A stretch of 15,588 nucleotides of DNA from Bacteroidia bacterium (GTDB lineage: Bacteria > Bacteroidota > Bacteroidia > NS11-12g > UBA9320), in NCBI GenBank assembly GCA_029253325.1, contig JAQWZS010000020.1:1-15588 (forward strand), given 5' to 3'. The position numbers and the translations under genes were made by a program. Positions within the stretch are counted from its first letter, which is position 1. Each line of letters opens with the position of its first letter. Positions 1-8,213 of the stretch are shown piece after piece. The notes under the pieces were generated by a model. The model saw only the letters and a program-made list of their open reading frames with translations. It had not been told where the DNA came from and made no database searches.

Positions 1-3000
1 CAACGTGGATCTGATTTTTTTTTTTTTCCACTTGATCAAGCTACGGGTAATACTTCTAAGGCACAATGTGACGAGTGGGATAGAATATATAAAGTGGATG
101 GTAAAAATATTATTGATCATGCTAATAACTTCACAGGAGTTGTTAACGAACAGATAGAAGAATGGCCTGGTGAGTTCGCTCCTTATTATGATGGTGATGG
201 TGACGGGACTTACAATCCACAAAATGGCTTGGATTATCCAGTACTACAGAACCAATGTAGAGGCCAAAAAATAGATAATGAAGCAGAGGATCAACCCGAT
301 CAAATGCTTTGGTGGATATATAACGATAAAGGAAATATTCATACTGAAACTCAAGGTGACCCAATTGGAGTAGAAATGCAAACTACAGCATTCGCCTTTG
401 CTACCAATGACGAAATCAATGACATGACTTTTTATACTACATTGATTACCAATAGGGGAGCTACAGAGCTAAATAATACATACTTTGGTCAATGGGTAGA
501 TGCGGATTTAGGAAACTATGCAGATGATTACGTTGGATGTGATGTTGGACTTTCTTTAGGGTTTTGTTACAATGGTGATGATAACGATGAGGGAGTACTC
601 GGATACGGATTAAACCCTCCATCTGTTGGGGTGGATTTTTTCGAAGGTCCAAAAATCAAACAAATTGGTTCAGGTGGAGTTGAAGAAGAAGTAGAGTTAG
701 GAATGAGCAAGTTTGTTTACTATAACAATACCCAAGATAACATTAATGGTAATCCATTTATTGCGACAGACTTTTATAATTATTTGAGGGGTAAATGGCG
801 TACAGGAACAGATATTCAGTACGGGGGTAATGGAATTACTGGGACAGATGGAACTAAAGCAGATTGGATGTTCCCATTTGATACGGATACTACACACCCT
901 GGTCAGAATTGGAATGAGAATTCAGCAGGTAATCAACCTGCAGATCGAAGATTTATTCAATCTTCAGGTCCCTTTGTGTTAGAGCCAGGTGCTGTTCAAA
1001 AACTAACCGTTGGTGTAGTATGGGCAAGAGCACCTTTTGGTGGAGCTACGGGTTCACTAGAGTTGTTAAAATTAGCGAGTAGTCGAGCACAAGAGTTATT
1101 TAATTCATGTTTTGATTTAGTTGATGGTCCAGATGCACCTGAAGTTGAAGTTCATGAACAAGATCAGCAGATTGTGTTGTCACTAGGTTTGACAAATACT
1201 GAGCGTGTAGAAAAATATAGAGATACCCTTTTGGATGGTGCCAATCGAGAAGAATATTTTGGTTTCCAAGGATATCGTGTATTCCAATTAAAGGATGGAG
1301 GAGTTAGTCTTTCTGAGTTGGATGATCTGAGTAAGGCAAGAGAAATTTTTCAGTGCGATTTAGAGGATGAGTTTGATGTTCTGATTAATCAAGAGTTTCA
1401 GTTTGATGTAGGATCTCCTATTCCAGTTCTTAAAGTAAGGGGGGATAATAAAGGGCTGTCTCATACTGTACGTATAACTGAAGATGAGTTTGCTACGGGA
1501 TCCAACAAGACGTTGGTGAATTTTCAAACTTATTACTACATTGTTCTATCATATGCTGCTGGTGAGAGTAATACTCGACCATACTTACCAGGCCGAAAAA
1601 TTAAAAAGTTCAGTGCATCTCCGCATAAGCTAGAACCAAAATTCGGAGGTTCAAGTGTGCCTTCTTTTTATGGTGATGGTCCGGAATTACAACGTCTTTC
1701 TGGTAAAGGAAATGGTATGAATGAGTTGGAATTAAAATCAGAGGTTGTAGAGGATATTCTTAGAAATAATAGTGTAGCCAATCCAATCTATGAGAACGGA
1801 ATGGGGCCAGTAGATATAAAAGTCATCGATCCTCTTAAAATACCACTAGGAGAATTTGAATTATCACTTGTTCCAAAAGGAGTTACTCAAAATGTAGGAA
1901 ATAATGAAGATAGCCTTTGGGCAGATAGCACGGCTTGGATATTGACTAACCTTACAACTGGTGAGTCAGTTACTTCAGACACTAGTTTAGCTTATGAGAA
2001 TGAGCAAATTATTTTAGCTTCAACCACTGGTGAAAGTATTTTGGATTGGGGTATGGCAGTAACAATTAGTCAAATAGCTGCACCAGGTGTAGATCCAGTT
2101 CGAAACTTAGAGAATGGTTTTGTAGATTGGTCAGTTACTTTTTCTGATCCAAGCAACGAATGGCTTTCAGCTGTTCGAGATAATGATGCTGGGAATGCCA
2201 ACCAATTAGGAATGTTTGATTGGATACGTTCAGGAGTTAATGGTAGATTAGATGGTTTTAATGACCCATCATTCCATGATTATGCTTCTAGCGGGAATGC
2301 ATTAGATCCAGACGCAAAATATGAGTCTATCTGGGAAGGGCGTATTGCCCCCAACAGATTGGTTTCAAATACACTAGCAGCAGCAACTCCAGGTCGACCA
2401 GCGACTGCAGTACAAGCTATGACTTTTGGCTATCAAGCAATGCAAGGTATAGGTCTTGATAAATTGAGTAGTGTGGACATTGTTCTTACACCAGATGAAT
2501 CTAAATGGAGTGAGTGTGTGATGTTAGAATTAGGAGAGGATCAAGGGCTTAACCAAGATCAAACTGAGAAGTTCTCAATGCGAACAGGCACACTTTCTTA
2601 TAAAGGTTCTAACCTAAAACCAGGAAAAACAATTTTTCCAGGGTATGCTATTAATGTGAATACAGGTGAACGATTGAATATTATTGTAGGAGAGGATTCT
2701 TACCAAAGAAGTGAAAATGGAAGAGATATGAAGTGGAATCCAACAGATAGGAATCGATTAGTTAATGGAACTTATGCTTCTTTTGGAGGGAGACATTTCA
2801 TTTATGTAATGGGGTCTCACAAAGGGATTGCCACTGCCATTCATCCTAAGCTTCCTATTTATGATAAAGGAGAAGAGTATTACAATATGTTGTCATCAAT
2901 GACAGTTGCTAATAGGACGTCTACTCTTACCAAAATTTTCCAAAACTGTGATTGGGTAATCCCAGCTTTAATGGCACCTGGGAAGTCATTGGTTGAAAAT

Positions 3001-3483
3001 GAGGATGGAATTCCAACTCCACCTAATGAAGTGAAAGTAAGACTCCGTGTGGGTATGCCTTATGGTGTAACACCTGAAACCTCAGATATAAATGAAGGTC
3101 GTCCTAAATACAAGTTTAGTACTGAAGATATCTACAATGATATTAATAAGGAAAATGGTCGTGCAGCTTTAGACATGGCTAATATTGTTCCTAATCCATA
3201 TTATGCATTCTCTGGATATGAAGGAAGTGCAATTGATAATAGAGTAAAGCTTACCAACTTGCCAGTGAAATGTGAGATATCGATTTACACATTGGATGGT
3301 GCTTTGGTTAGACGAATAAAAAAGGATGATATAACTACTGAAGCTGATTGGAACCTAAAGAATAATGCGAATGTTCCTATTGCTAGTGGATTGTATATTA
3401 TTCATATTGATGCTGGAGATTTAGGAGAGAAAATTTTGAAGTGGATGGGAGTAATGAGAGAGTTAGATTTAGATTCTTTCTAG
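1..3483 (+). CDS. Very large secreted protein with T9SS C-terminal sorting domain (5' end outside window)
   Basis: The frame is open from base 1, so the 5' end lies upstream and the GTG at 94 is only an internal codon. The window holds 1,160 residues. An acidic DxDxDG-type segment near base 190 (DGDGDGTYNP) resembles a calcium-binding loop. The body is rich in Gly, Asn and aromatic residues, as in secreted Bacteroidota surface proteins, and I recognise no catalytic domain. The last 100 residues (from about 3181) look like a type A T9SS sorting domain: VPNPYY, then a TNLP strand, an IYTLDGALVR strand, a W-x-L strand and an IASGLYIIHI strand, ending in a Lys-containing strand. The predicted route is Sec export, then T9SS across the outer membrane, with surface anchoring or release. 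The next gene, 25 bp downstream, encodes a PorV/PorQ-family barrel, which fits a shared export function. A run of 13 T at 15-27 is read in frame as four Phe codons. Export is well supported; the activity is unknown. Confidence 0.85.
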   Translation, partial: QRGSDFFFFPLDQATGNTSKAQCDEWDRIYKVDGKNIIDHANNFTGVVNEQIEEWPGEFAPYYDGDGDGTYNPQNGLDYPVLQNQCRGQKIDNEAEDQPDQMLWWIYNDKGNIHTETQGDPIGVEMQTTAFAFATNDEINDMTFYTTLITNRGATELNNTYFGQWVDADLGNYADDYVGCDVGLSLGFCYNGDDNDEGVLGYGLNPPSVGVDFFEGPKIKQIGSGGVEEEVELGMSKFVYYNNTQDNINGNPFIATDFYNYLRGKWRTGTDIQYGGNGITGTDGTKADWMFPFDTDTTHPGQNWNENSAGNQPADRRFIQSSGPFVLEPGAVQKLTVGVVWARAPFGGATGSLELLKLASSRAQELFNSCFDLVDGPDAPEVEVHEQDQQIVLSLGLTNTERVEKYRDTLLDGANREEYFGFQGYRVFQLKDGGVSLSELDDLSKAREIFQCDLEDEFDVLINQEFQFDVGSPIPVLKVRGDNKGLSHTVRITEDEFATGSNKTLVNFQTYYYIVLSYAAGESNTRPYLPGRKIKKFSASPHKLEPKFGGSSVPSFYGDGPELQRLSGKGNGMNELELKSEVVEDILRNNSVANPIYENGMGPVDIKVIDPLKIPLGEFELSLVPKGVTQNVGNNEDSLWADSTAWILTNLTTGESVTSDTSLAYENEQIILASTTGESILDWGMAVTISQIAAPGVDPVRNLENGFVDWSVTFSDPSNEWLSAVRDNDAGNANQLGMFDWIRSGVNGRLDGFNDPSFHDYASSGNALDPDAKYESIWEGRIAPNRLVSNTLAAATPGRPATAVQAMTFGYQAMQGIGLDKLSSVDIVLTPDESKWSECVMLELGEDQGLNQDQTEKFSMRTGTLSYKGSNLKPGKTIFPGYAINVNTGERLNIIVGEDSYQRSENGRDMKWNPTDRNRLVNGTYASFGGRHFIYVMGSHKGIATAIHPKLPIYDKGEEYYNMLSSMTVANRTSTLTKIFQNCDWVIPALMAPGKSLVENEDGIPTPPNEVKVRLRVGMPYGVTPETSDINEGRPKYKFSTEDIYNDINKENGRAALDMANIVPNPYYAFSGYEGSAIDNRVKLTNLPVKCEISIYTLDGALVRRIKKDDITTEADWNLKNNANVPIASGLYIIHIDAGDLGEKILKWMGVMRELDLDSF

Positions 3484-3508
3484 GACCAATAAATTAGAAA
3501 ACAAATTA

Positions 3509-4588
3509 ATGAAAAAAACAATCATATTAGCAATCATTTTATCTGCTTCGACAGCTGTTTTAGCAGGAAACCCAGATAGAATTGGACAAGCAGGAGCCAC
3601 TCAATTAAATATCAATGGTTGGGGTAGAAGCTCTGGCTGGGGTTGGGCCTCAGTAAGTAGTGTCAGGGGGTTGGAATCGATTTACAATAATATTGGTGGG
3701 CTAGCTCATACAGATAACACTGAGATCATTTTTTCTAGAACATCTTGGCTAATGGGCAGCGATATAAGTATCAACACATTCGGATTTGCTCAAAACATTG
3801 GCGGATCTGGTGGTCTTGGTATTAGTATTATGAGTTATGATATGGGTGAAATACCCATCACAACATACGAGCAACCAGATGGAGGAATTGGAACTTATAA
3901 GCCAAGATTTACCAACATTACAGCTGCTTATTCTAAGCGTTTTACTCAAGAAATATCTGGGGGAATTGGAGCTAAAGTTTTTTCAGAATCAATTACCAAT
4001 GCAAAAGCACAAGGGATTGCACTAGATGCGGGTATTCAATATATTACAACGCTTCGAAAAGCTGACAAAATCAAGAAAAATGATGTAAAGTTTGGAGTTT
4101 CACTGAAAAATATTGGGCCTGATGCTCGCTATGCTGGTGACGGACTGTCTACGAAATTACAGAATCCTACCAAGGGGGTAGAATATACGGTGAATCAGAG
4201 AGCAGCTAAGTTTAATTTACCTACTTTGATGAATATTAGTGCCTCTTATGATTTGAGATTAGATAATAATGATGAGACTTATTTTCATCGATTTACTCCT
4301 GCATTTACATTTACTAATAATGCATTTGCAAATAACCAATTTACACTAGGTGCTGAGTATGCTTATAAGAGTATGTTTCAGATTAGAGCTGGATATGCCT
4401 ACGAAGATGGCATAACAAGCTACGAAACCAGAGTAAATGCATTCACTGGAGTTATGGGAGGTTTTACTTTTGAAGTTCCGATTAAAAAAGGGTCTAACAA
4501 TACTTTTGGATTAGATTATTCATATAGACATTCAAACCCATTTGGGGGGTCGCATTCTTTTGGAGTACGATTGAGTATAGGAGAGTAA
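3509..4588 (+). CDS. PorV/PorQ-family outer-membrane beta-barrel protein
   Basis: This encodes 359 residues beginning with a clear Sec signal peptide: MKK, a hydrophobic stretch to about residue 19, and an Ala-type cleavage site (VLA-GN). The mature N-terminus (RIGQAGATQL) followed by a GRSSGWGWAS-type segment and YNNIGGLA is typical of PorV/PorQ-like proteins, in which an asparagine-and-glycine-rich start precedes a FadL-like barrel. The rest alternates aromatic and small residues in amphipathic strands, and the C-terminal strand (SFGVRLSIGE) suits outer-membrane insertion. PorV itself shuttles T9SS cargo from the translocon to the attachment complex. This copy sits directly behind a T9SS cargo gene, so it may serve that cargo, but it could be a paralogue with another role. 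No promoter is visible in the 25-bp gap, so it is probably cotranscribed with the cargo gene. Family assignment is fairly sure; the exact paralogue is not. Confidence 0.8.
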   Translation: MKKTIILAIILSASTAVLAGNPDRIGQAGATQLNINGWGRSSGWGWASVSSVRGLESIYNNIGGLAHTDNTEIIFSRTSWLMGSDISINTFGFAQNIGGSGGLGISIMSYDMGEIPITTYEQPDGGIGTYKPRFTNITAAYSKRFTQEISGGIGAKVFSESITNAKAQGIALDAGIQYITTLRKADKIKKNDVKFGVSLKNIGPDARYAGDGLSTKLQNPTKGVEYTVNQRAAKFNLPTLMNISASYDLRLDNNDETYFHRFTPAFTFTNNAFANNQFTLGAEYAYKSMFQIRAGYAYEDGITSYETRVNAFTGVMGGFTFEVPIKKGSNNTFGLDYSYRHSNPFGGSHSFGVRLSIGE

Positions 4589-4619
4589 TCCTACAATTTA
4601 CTAAAATTTAACCTTATGT

Positions 4620-4650
4620 CCCCGCACGTTGTTGCGGGGCTTACTTTTTA
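4620..4650 (+). terminator. Rho-independent terminator after the PorV-like gene
   Basis: A 7-bp GC-rich stem (CCCCGCA at 4620-4626 pairs with TGCGGGG at 4633-4639) closes a 6-base loop and is followed by a T-rich tail (CTTACTTTTTA). It lies 31 bases after the stop of the PorV-like gene and 7 bases before the greA ATG. It stands out as GC-rich in an AT-rich neighbourhood. Its closeness to greA means it might also attenuate greA transcription, which is inference. Confidence 0.8.
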
Positions 4651-4657
4651 TAAAAAC

Positions 4658-5128
4658 ATGTCAATAAACTACGTTTCACAAGAAGGATATGATTCACTCA
4701 AAGAGCAAATTGCTCACTTAGAAAAAGTTGAGCGAAAGAAAATAAGCAATCAAATTGCCGAAGCACGTGACAAAGGTGATTTATCTGAAAATGCAGAATA
4801 TGATGCAGCTAAAGAAGCTCAAGGGCTTTTAGAAATGAAAATTTCAAAGTTAAAGAATACAATGGCTAACTCTCGAGTTATTGATCCTAAGGACTTGGAT
4901 TTGAGTAAGGTAAATATTCAGACCAAGGTTAGATTGATGAATAAGAAATTTAATAAGGAGGTTACCTATTACATTGTAGCTGAAAGTGAATCTAATTTAA
5001 AAGAGCATAAAATTTCGGTGAAATCTCCAATCGGTGAAGGGTTGATGGGCCGAAAAGTAGGGGACATTGTTGACATCCAAGTTCCTGCTGGTGTAATCCA
5101 ATTTGAAATCTTGGAAGTCAGTTTGTAA
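4658..5128 (+). CDS. greA: Transcription elongation factor GreA
   Basis: GreA binds the RNA polymerase secondary channel and stimulates cleavage of backtracked transcripts. From ATG 4658 the product is 156 residues, the normal family length. The N-terminal coiled coil opens with the usual YVSQEGYDSL start and carries the tip motif GDLSENAEY, with the acidic pair at Asp41 and Glu44, the positions used in E. coli GreA. The C-terminal FKBP-like domain ends with SPIGEGLMGRKVGD and a hydrophobic strand. An earlier ATG at 4616 would add 14 residues, but that stretch is encoded by the terminator hairpin and is not GreA-like, so 4658 is chosen. The TAA overlaps the ATG of the next gene by one base, and the greA-HIT order is, from memory, common in Bacteroidota. 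Confidence 0.95.
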   Translation: MSINYVSQEGYDSLKEQIAHLEKVERKKISNQIAEARDKGDLSENAEYDAAKEAQGLLEMKISKLKNTMANSRVIDPKDLDLSKVNIQTKVRLMNKKFNKEVTYYIVAESESNLKEHKISVKSPIGEGLMGRKVGDIVDIQVPAGVIQFEILEVSL

Positions 5129-5529
5129 TGACTATTTTTGAAAAAATCGTAGCTGGTGAAATACCTTCTTATAAAGTAGCTGAAACGGAAAACTGTCTCG
5201 CGTTTTTAGATGCTTTTCCACTCAAACAGGGTCATGTACTTGTGATACCTAAACTCCCAACGGATTATATTTTTGAATTGAATGATCATGATTATACAGA
5301 ACTCCATCTATTTGCTAAAAAAGTAGCTAAAGCTATGAAATCTGTTTTGCCTTGCAATCGAATTGGAGTTGCAGTCATCGGATTAGAAGTTCCTCATGCT
5401 CATATTCACTTGGTTCCAATTAATTCTGTTGGAGATATTGATTTTTCTCAACTTAAGATAGAAGTTGAAGCTAATCGAATGCATGAAATAGCCGCTTCAA
5501 TACAGGGAGCTTTTCAAGAATTAGATTGA
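5128..5529 (+). CDS. HIT-family nucleotide hydrolase/transferase
   Basis: This is a 133-residue cytoplasmic protein of the histidine triad superfamily, whose members hydrolyse phosphoramidate or adenylylated nucleotide substrates through a covalent histidine intermediate. The family opening (FEKIVAGEIPSYKV), the FLDAFPLKQGHVLVIPK segment and the triad HAHIHLV are all present, with histidines at 90, 92 and 94. The segment before the triad is GLEVPHAHIHL, without the Gln found in classical HINT proteins; I believe this is a usual Bacteroidota subtype. It overlaps greA by one base (TAATG) and is almost certainly translated from the same mRNA. It ends 3 bases from the convergent ruvC gene. The physiological substrate is unknown. 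Confidence 0.92.
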   Translation: MTIFEKIVAGEIPSYKVAETENCLAFLDAFPLKQGHVLVIPKLPTDYIFELNDHDYTELHLFAKKVAKAMKSVLPCNRIGVAVIGLEVPHAHIHLVPINSVGDIDFSQLKIEVEANRMHEIAASIQGAFQELD

Positions 5530-5532
5530 TGA

Positions 5533-6102
5533 TTATTTAATCTTGTCTGGATTTTTTGAAACGAAGCTGCTCCAACTACTAAAATGTTTGTTTGTGTTTT
5601 CTTGTCCAGGTTTATATGAGAAATAGTGGCATATAGCAATTGCCAGAGCATCCGTAGCATCAAATTTCGAATGGAGTGTTTCTAGGTTTAATAATGACTT
5701 AACCATGGCTGCTACTTGTTCTTTGGTTGCAGTTCCTCTACCTGTAACACTTTGTTTTATTCTCCTGGGAGCATACTCAAAGATGGGGATATTTCGATTA
5801 AGTGCTGCTGCCATGCTCACCCCTTGTGCTCGTCCAAGTTTTAACATGCTTTGAGCGTTTTTTCCATAGAATGGTGCCTCAATAGCAAATTCGTCTGGCA
5901 AGTAGGTGTCAATAAGTTTGGAGCATTGATCAAATATGGATTGGAGTTTCATGGCATGATTTATCTCAGACCGTAAATCAAAGATTCCCATACTGATATA
6001 GTTTAGCTGATTTTTCTTAATGCCAACGACTCCATATCCAGCGATATTAGTACCAGGGTCTATGCCCAAGATTATTTTATCGTAAGTATTATCTTTCGCC
6101 AC
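5533..6102 (-). CDS. ruvC: Holliday junction endodeoxyribonuclease RuvC
   Basis: RuvC is the dimeric resolvase that cuts Holliday junctions moved by RuvAB in recombinational repair. All four acidic catalytic residues are visible. Counted from the longer TTG start they are Asp19 (GIDPGT), Glu79 (AIEAPFYGKN), and Asp152 and Asp155 (DATDALAIAICH), with spacing close to E. coli Asp7, Glu66, Asp138 and Asp141. The GRGTATKEQV segment is also typical. The first in-frame ATG comes after the catalytic Asp19, so the gene must start at a non-ATG codon. I chose GTG at 6102 (189 residues, M-AKDNTYDKIILGIDPG); TTG at 6114 (193 residues) is the alternative. TTG 6114 lies inside a predicted -7 promoter element, which favours GTG. 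The gene is convergent with the HIT gene (3-base gap) and divergent from the membrane protein gene at 6160. Function is near certain; the start is not. Confidence 0.93.
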   Translation of the reverse strand: MAKDNTYDKIILGIDPGTNIAGYGVVGIKKNQLNYISMGIFDLRSEINHAMKLQSIFDQCSKLIDTYLPDEFAIEAPFYGKNAQSMLKLGRAQGVSMAAALNRNIPIFEYAPRRIKQSVTGRGTATKEQVAAMVKSLLNLETLHSKFDATDALAIAICHYFSYKPGQENTNKHFSSWSSFVSKNPDKIK

Positions 6103-6111
6103 GCTTAGATG

Positions 6112-6119
6112 CAAAGTTA
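6112..6119 (-). promoter_or_regulatory. Candidate Bacteroidota -7 element for ruvC
   Basis: Read on the minus strand the bases are TAACTTTG, an exact match to TAnnTTTG. I see no TTG at the usual spacing upstream. Transcription would begin around 6105-6107, giving an almost leaderless mRNA if translation starts at GTG 6102. An 8-base motif with four or five fixed A/T positions can occur by chance in AT-rich DNA. Confidence 0.4.
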
Positions 6120-6159
6120 ACCCTAACTCAATTAAAGATTATTAACACATCATTAAAAG

Positions 6160-7113
6160 ATGAAAGCTAACCAATACACCAATATATACACTGTGTTAAA
6201 GTGGATTTTTAGTATTTTGTCATTTCTATTTTTTTATCAATCGATTAGTGAATTTGACTGGGATAGTCATTTTATTCCCTTATTTAAATCTGCATTCGAA
6301 TACTATCCATTGGGATTTATTAGTGTGTTTTTGATGGTTATTCTAAATTGGAATTTTGAAGCAATGAAATTCAAAATACTATTAAAATCTAAAAGCTTAT
6401 CTAGAATCCGATTATTTTTCACGGTACTTGGAGGTACGGCAATAAGCAATTTTACTCCTGCAAGATCTGGAGAGTACATAGGCCGAAGTTTACTTCTTAA
6501 AGGTGTTCATCCCATTCGAGTTACTATAGCCACTGTTGCTGGAAATTTAGCACAAGTCTTGATGACCTATGGCTTAGGACTTTTAAGCATCCTCGTAGTT
6601 TATATCTTTTTCGATTTTTATGACAATTGGGCTGATCAAACTTCTTATATCATAGCAGTTATACTTTGTTTTTTACTTTTACTTTTTCTATTCCTATCCA
6701 AGAGAATCATTGAATTTTTAAGTAAAATTTTGCCATCAAAAATCACTTCATTTTTTAAGCTAGTAAAGCATTATAACTTTTCTGTATATGGACGAGTAGT
6801 TGTTCTATCTTTTCTTCGATATTGTGTTTTTTCTGCCCAACTCTTCATCTTATTACAATTATTCTCTGATTTCTCTTTACCGTTCAATTTAGTATGGTTA
6901 GTCCCTGTAGCTTTTTTGCTTCAAAGCATTGTACCCATACCCGCTATATCAGATATTGGGGTTAGAGTAGGAGTTTGCGGATTGCTATTTGGAGATTATA
7001 TATCAAATATAGCTTTGGTTCAATCTGTCACATGTTTGTGGGCTATTAATTTAATTTTACCCGGAGTGATTGGGGCATTCTTTTTATGGGTATCTAATTT
7101 TATAAAAGAATGA
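6160..7113 (+). CDS. LPG-synthase transmembrane-domain (UPF0104) family membrane protein
   Basis: This is a 317-residue polytopic inner-membrane protein with about 7-8 hydrophobic segments, among them residues 12-27, 49-66, 83-98, roughly 120-150 and 160-180, and three near the C-terminus. The segment GGTAISNFTPARSGEYIGR matches the family hallmark, a Pro-x-Arg-x-Gly-Glu motif after a membrane helix, seen in the flippase part of MprF and in the wider UPF0104 family. The protein stops after the membrane domain and has no cytosolic aminoacyl-transfer domain, so it is not a full lysyl-phosphatidylglycerol synthase. Its 3' end overlaps the glycosyltransferase gene by 4 bases (ATGA), suggesting translational coupling and a joint role, perhaps moving a lipid that the partner glycosylates. 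That role is inference. No exact TAnnTTTG site lies in the 57 bp upstream. Confidence 0.82.
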   Translation: MKANQYTNIYTVLKWIFSILSFLFFYQSISEFDWDSHFIPLFKSAFEYYPLGFISVFLMVILNWNFEAMKFKILLKSKSLSRIRLFFTVLGGTAISNFTPARSGEYIGRSLLLKGVHPIRVTIATVAGNLAQVLMTYGLGLLSILVVYIFFDFYDNWADQTSYIIAVILCFLLLLFLFLSKRIIEFLSKILPSKITSFFKLVKHYNFSVYGRVVVLSFLRYCVFSAQLFILLQLFSDFSLPFNLVWLVPVAFLLQSIVPIPAISDIGVRVGVCGLLFGDYISNIALVQSVTCLWAINLILPGVIGAFFLWVSNFIKE

Positions 7114-8213
7114 TATTGGGATACATCATATGCATTTTTTTGCTAGCAACTTTTTATTTTCTTCTGCTGAGAAAGTATGGATTTTTATGGAAGGATATCA
7201 CAAGTTATCAAAAGGTTGGAGCGTTTGAACAATCCAATAGTTCTGTTTCAATTCTAATCCCATTTAGGAATGAAAGTAGCGTTTTGCCTCGATTAATTGA
7301 TTCGTTAAATCAGTTAGACGTAACTCAAATTAATGTTGAAGTTGTTTTCATTAATGATCATTCTACTGATTCGGGTTGTGATTTAATGGATGGGTGTAAC
7401 TTACCATACAAGATATGTCATCTCGATGAGAAACACGGTAAAAAGTCAGCAATTGAGTTGGGTTGGAATGTGGCAAAAGGAGATTTTATTTTTCAGACAG
7501 ATGCAGATTGTACATTGCCTAAAAAATGGTTGCAATCTATGTTAAGATACTTTGATAAGTCAGAGGTGATTTTTGTAAGTGGTCCTGTTATGTTTAATGA
7601 TTCAAAGAGTTTTTGGCAGAAATTAGTTGCACTCGATTTTATGTCGCTTATTGCCATTGGAGCAGCACACATAAGTTGGGATAAGCCCTTGTTATGCAAC
7701 GGTGCAAATATGGCTTATCGACGTAGTTTAATTACTGACGCAGATATTCATAATGAACAAGCAAGCGGTGATGATGTTTTCCTGCTCCAGAGTGCACACA
7801 AAAAATCAAACGCTATACGATTTTGTAAGAATGAAAATGCGATTGTTCAAACAGAAGGCCCAAACAGTTTGAATGTTTTTTGGAATCAACGTCTTCGTTG
7901 GTCAAGTAAGAATAGTGATTACGATTCTAGATTTAACACGATGCTTTTAGTGTTTATTTGGATGTTCAATTTTATTATTTTAATGTCATTATTTTCTTTC
8001 CATAAGTTGGGCATTTTAGCTGCATGTTTTTTATTCATTATAAAAATATTAGCGGAGCAAAGTTTTTATACTCAGTACAAAGATTTTATGAATGTTAAAA
8101 ATGGTTATTGGTTAATAATAGTGGGGCAGTTATTTCATATTTTTTATATGGCTATATTGCCGCCTTTATCGCAAATACTGAGCTATACGTGGAAAGAAAG
8201 AGTCATCAAATGA
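7110..8213 (+). CDS. Membrane-anchored family 2 glycosyltransferase
   Basis: This 367-residue protein has an N-terminal membrane anchor (residues 2-20), a cytosolic GT-A catalytic domain and two or more C-terminal membrane helices (about 275-300 and 330-355). The catalytic motifs are in order: the nucleotide-binding strand SILIPFRNE (47-55), NDHSTD (82-87), the metal-binding DAD (131-133), the GDD acid/base segment (220-222) and QRLRW (260-264). The last matches the QxxRW motif of processive enzymes such as cellulose, hyaluronan and poly-N-acetylglucosamine synthases, although many non-processive lipid glycosyltransferases of this shape also carry it. The likely reaction is sugar transfer from a nucleotide sugar to a membrane lipid or growing glycan at the cytosolic face. 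The start overlaps the UPF0104-type gene by 4 bases and the stop overlaps the next small gene by 4 bases. Donor and acceptor cannot be read from the sequence. Confidence 0.9.
   Translation: MILGYIICIFLLATFYFLLLRKYGFLWKDITSYQKVGAFEQSNSSVSILIPFRNESSVLPRLIDSLNQLDVTQINVEVVFINDHSTDSGCDLMDGCNLPYKICHLDEKHGKKSAIELGWNVAKGDFIFQTDADCTLPKKWLQSMLRYFDKSEVIFVSGPVMFNDSKSFWQKLVALDFMSLIAIGAAHISWDKPLLCNGANMAYRRSLITDADIHNEQASGDDVFLLQSAHKKSNAIRFCKNENAIVQTEGPNSLNVFWNQRLRWSSKNSDYDSRFNTMLLVFIWMFNFIILMSLFSFHKLGILAACFLFIIKILAEQSFYTQYKDFMNVKNGYWLIIVGQLFHIFYMAILPPLSQILSYTWKERVIK

Noticed and set aside
4616..4657. Longer greA start at ATG 4616
   Set aside because: The 14 extra residues are encoded by the terminator hairpin and do not resemble GreA; the family start and length fit ATG 4658.
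5523..5543. AGATT/AATCT inverted repeat at the HIT-ruvC junction as a bidirectional terminator
   Set aside because: It has a five-base AT-rich stem with an 11-base loop and no T-tract.
8108..8209. Extension of the small cassette gene into the glycosyltransferase gene
   Set aside because: It would start at TTG and overlap by over 100 bases, whereas ATG 8210 gives the same ATGA overlap as the previous gene pair.
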